The notes under the pieces: generated by a model
Told to the model about the DNA's origin: nothing
Database searches by the model: none
What the model saw: only the letters and a program-made list of their open reading frames with translations
Part shown: piece after piece, positions 6,458 to 7,756 of the stretch
How positions within the stretch are numbered: position 1 is the first letter of the stretch
How the letters are laid out: each line of letters starts with the position of its first letter
Source of the DNA: JAGTVG01 sp964389805
GTDB taxonomy: Bacteria; Bacteroidota; Bacteroidia; Cytophagales; Cyclobacteriaceae
DNA length: 7,756 bases
Direction: 5' to 3'
Assembly: GCA_964389805.1 (NCBI GenBank)
Contig: CAYMFU010000211.1
Span: 1 to 7,756 of the forward strand
Position numbers and translations under genes: made by a program

Positions 6458-7096
6458 TTATTTAATCATCCACAAAGAAACTGAATCATTGTCTTTGATA
6501 TAGATCCTATTCCCAGCAATAACCGGATGTGCGTAGGTTGGTGATTCAGCAATTTTTATCCGGCCTAGTTCAGCATATGCCTTCCCATGGGGCTTGAATG
6601 TAATTAATTCCGGATTTGACGGTAGTGCCAGCATGACTTCACCTGCATCTAGAATGGCCGCAAAACCACCCCGGTCGAGTTGAACCGAATCGATCCAGAG
6701 AGTCTTGCCTGTCTGTGCCTGCAGGCAGAAAAGTTTTCTCATGTTGATCAGGCCGAAGAGCATTCCTTATTTCAACACGGGGCTATTAAATTGTACCGCT
6801 ACATCAGGATTGCTCTAAACTTCCCTGGCTATAAAGTCATTTCCTTGTTTTTCAATAGCAATCATCTTTGATCCACGTCCCGCACCAGTATAGATGATTC
6901 GATGTCTGTCGATTATAGGTGTTGCAGCATTATAAGCCCGTCTCTGAGGTACAAAGGGAAGAATCCATAACGAATTTCCATTGGCTGCATTAATTCCTAC
7001 GATACTTTTTTCTGTAAGAGTCACGATCTGATTGGTTTCTGCCACGGTCAGCAACACTGGTGAGCCATACTGATCGAAATCAGGACCCCTATAATC
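6458..7096 (-). pseudogene. PQQ-type beta-propeller protein, 5'-truncated with two in-frame stops
   Basis: A single minus-strand frame carries continuous beta-propeller sequence broken by two stops, TAG at 6815-6817 and TAA at 6767-6769. In order it reads YGSPVLLTVAETNQIVTLTE, then INAANGNSLW, then REV-stop-SNPDVAVQFNSPVLK-stop-GMLFGL, then LFCLQAQTGKTLW, then SPTYAHPVIAGNRIYIKDND and a normal end, LWMIK-stop. The pattern (AxTGKxLW blades, NSPVLxDGLLFGL, SPTxAHPV, IYxKDxDSVxLW) is that of PQQ-like/BamB-like propellers of about 400 residues. The TAG stands where the family usually has Trp and the TAA where Asp, Glu or Asn is usual. Only about the C-terminal half is present. The frame stays open to 7178, but likeness fades near 7096. 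Apparent starts at 7057 (GTG) and 6763 (ATG) are artefacts of the stops. The native role is unknown; such proteins often lie near catabolic genes. Sequencing error at both sites is the main alternative. Confidence 0.8.
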
Positions 7097-7362
7097 AGAA
7101 CAGTTAATAAATTCAATTTTTTCATGATAATAAAAAATTTGGCAGATTAGTGCATGTATAACACTATGGTAAAATGATTAGTTCCTGATTTAGATATTGT
7201 TACTGTGGGATTTCTTTTAAGGATACTGATATATTGAATTAATAAGCCTAATTCCTTTTAAAGATCATACTCATCCTTAGAGGAATAATTTTGAAATTGC
7301 ACAAAATTTCAAATGGATGAAATCTTCAATGGTATGATAAGATAATTATATTTGTTCTTTGA
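7097..7362. other. AT-rich intergenic stretch with one inverted repeat
   Basis: This 266-base AT-rich segment separates the lost 5' end of the propeller pseudogene from the phosphoesterase stop. An inverted repeat TTTGAAATT (7290-7298) / AATTTCAAA (7305-7313) with a 6-base loop could form a 9-bp, mostly A-T hairpin in the transcript of the phosphoesterase gene, 50-73 bases after its stop. No long T-run follows on that strand, so terminator function is doubtful. No ORF or RNA gene is recognised. Confidence 0.35.
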
Positions 7363-7756
7363 TCATTGTATAAATTTAACATTTATGAGCATGATCTCAG
7401 ATTTCCCAATGGTCCTAACCGGAGGGCCCCACAATTGAATTCCGCTGGTGACAAAAAAATGTGTATTCCCGATTTTTTTATGTCCCCAACTGATTTCATA
7501 AATATCTCTGGAAATTAAGTTAAAGGGGAAAAGCTGTCCGTGATGCGTATGACCGGATAACTGAATATTAACTGAACTCAGGCTGACGGAACTAATATCA
7601 GTTGGGCGATGATCAAGCAACAAAATGGGAAAATGATCTTGTAGATGTTTAGTTATATCATCTATAGAAAACCGGTTTCTATTTCGTGCGTCTTTTCTGC
7701 CGACCAGGTAAAAGGAACTGTCAATCAGTATAGAAGTGTCGCTGAGCAGTTTTATA
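7363..7756 (-). CDS. Calcineurin-like metallophosphoesterase, C-terminal part (runs off the window)
   Basis: The frame is open from the right edge to TGA 7363-7365, giving 130 visible residues of what is usually a 370-400-residue protein. It reads LLSDTSILIDSSFYLVGRKD, then ILLLDHRPTDI, then QLSGHTHHGQLFPFNL, then YEISWGHKKIGNTHFFVTSG and WGPPVRT. GHTHHGQ is the last metal-binding motif of the metallophosphoesterase fold; its histidines hold the di-metal centre. The ILLDHxP segment before it contributes another conserved His. This pattern matches the membrane-associated YkuE/YaeI-like branch, which typically has N-terminal membrane helices and may act on lipid-linked phosphate at the envelope; the substrate is unknown. 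A TTG at 7623 is not a real start, because homology continues upstream of it without interruption. What is visible is intact. Confidence 0.9.
   Translation of the reverse strand, partial: IKLLSDTSILIDSSFYLVGRKDARNRNRFSIDDITKHLQDHFPILLLDHRPTDISSVSLSSVNIQLSGHTHHGQLFPFNLISRDIYEISWGHKKIGNTHFFVTSGIQLWGPPVRTIGKSEIMLINVKFIQ

Noticed and set aside
7290..7313. Inverted repeat as a terminator of the phosphoesterase gene
   Set aside because: The stem is almost all A-T and lacks a following T-run on the minus strand; it is mentioned only as part of the intergenic description.
1..7756. CRISPR arrays, tRNA or rRNA genes, toxin-antitoxin pairs, phage genes
   Set aside because: I found no regularly spaced short repeats, no tRNA-like cloverleaf ends and no recognisable proteins of these classes on either strand.

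Overview
The window looks like an accessory, partly decayed stretch of a Bacteroidota (Bacteroidetes) chromosome. The evidence is the Bacteroidota-style double-FtsX permease, the DUF5060/DUF4038-type glycosidase beside a GH5 lipoprotein, the absence of clear Shine-Dalgarno sequences before the main genes, and MnmE tail fragments of the type found in this phylum. This assignment is inference; no rRNA or other phylogenetic marker is present.

Layout, left to right. (1) 36-164 (+): a 42-codon N-terminal remnant of an IS481-like transposase with a strong ribosome binding site. (2) 194-280 (+): a displaced 3' end of the tRNA-modification GTPase gene mnmE, still ending in the family signature FCIGK-stop. 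(3) 361-2724 (-): an intact MacB/FtsX-type ABC transporter permease. Upstream of it are a sigma-54-like promoter candidate (2846-2861) and two tandem dyad-symmetric operator-like sites (2925-2960). (4) 2995-3123 (+): a second, longer mnmE 3' remnant with a nonsense change in the FCIGK signature. (5) 3168-5003 (-) and 5299-6348 (+): a divergent pair of secreted polysaccharide-degrading enzymes, a DUF5060/DUF4038 (GH140-like) protein with a type I signal peptide and a GH5 cellulase-type lipoprotein. (6) 6458-about 7096 (-): a 5'-truncated PQQ-type beta-propeller pseudogene with two in-frame stops. (7) 7363-7756 (-): the C-terminal part of a calcineurin-like metallophosphoesterase running off the right edge.

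The clearest structural theme is insertion and decay at mnmE. The 3' end of mnmE is a known target of integrative islands (for example SGI1). Two same-orientation copies of it flank the permease, and a transposase stub sits next to the first copy. The simplest reading is that the region is an island graveyard downstream of a real mnmE lying to the left of the window, with the permease as one cargo unit. No integrase is visible in the window.

Functionally, the only plausible cooperation is between the two glycosidases, which share a 295-bp divergent intergenic region and may attack the same plant-type or algal polysaccharide. No SusC/SusD pair or sugar-responsive regulator is present, so this is not a complete polysaccharide utilization locus. 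I see no clear previously undescribed system. The most promising leads are the mnmE-flanked permease and its candidate sigma-54/enhancer arrangement.
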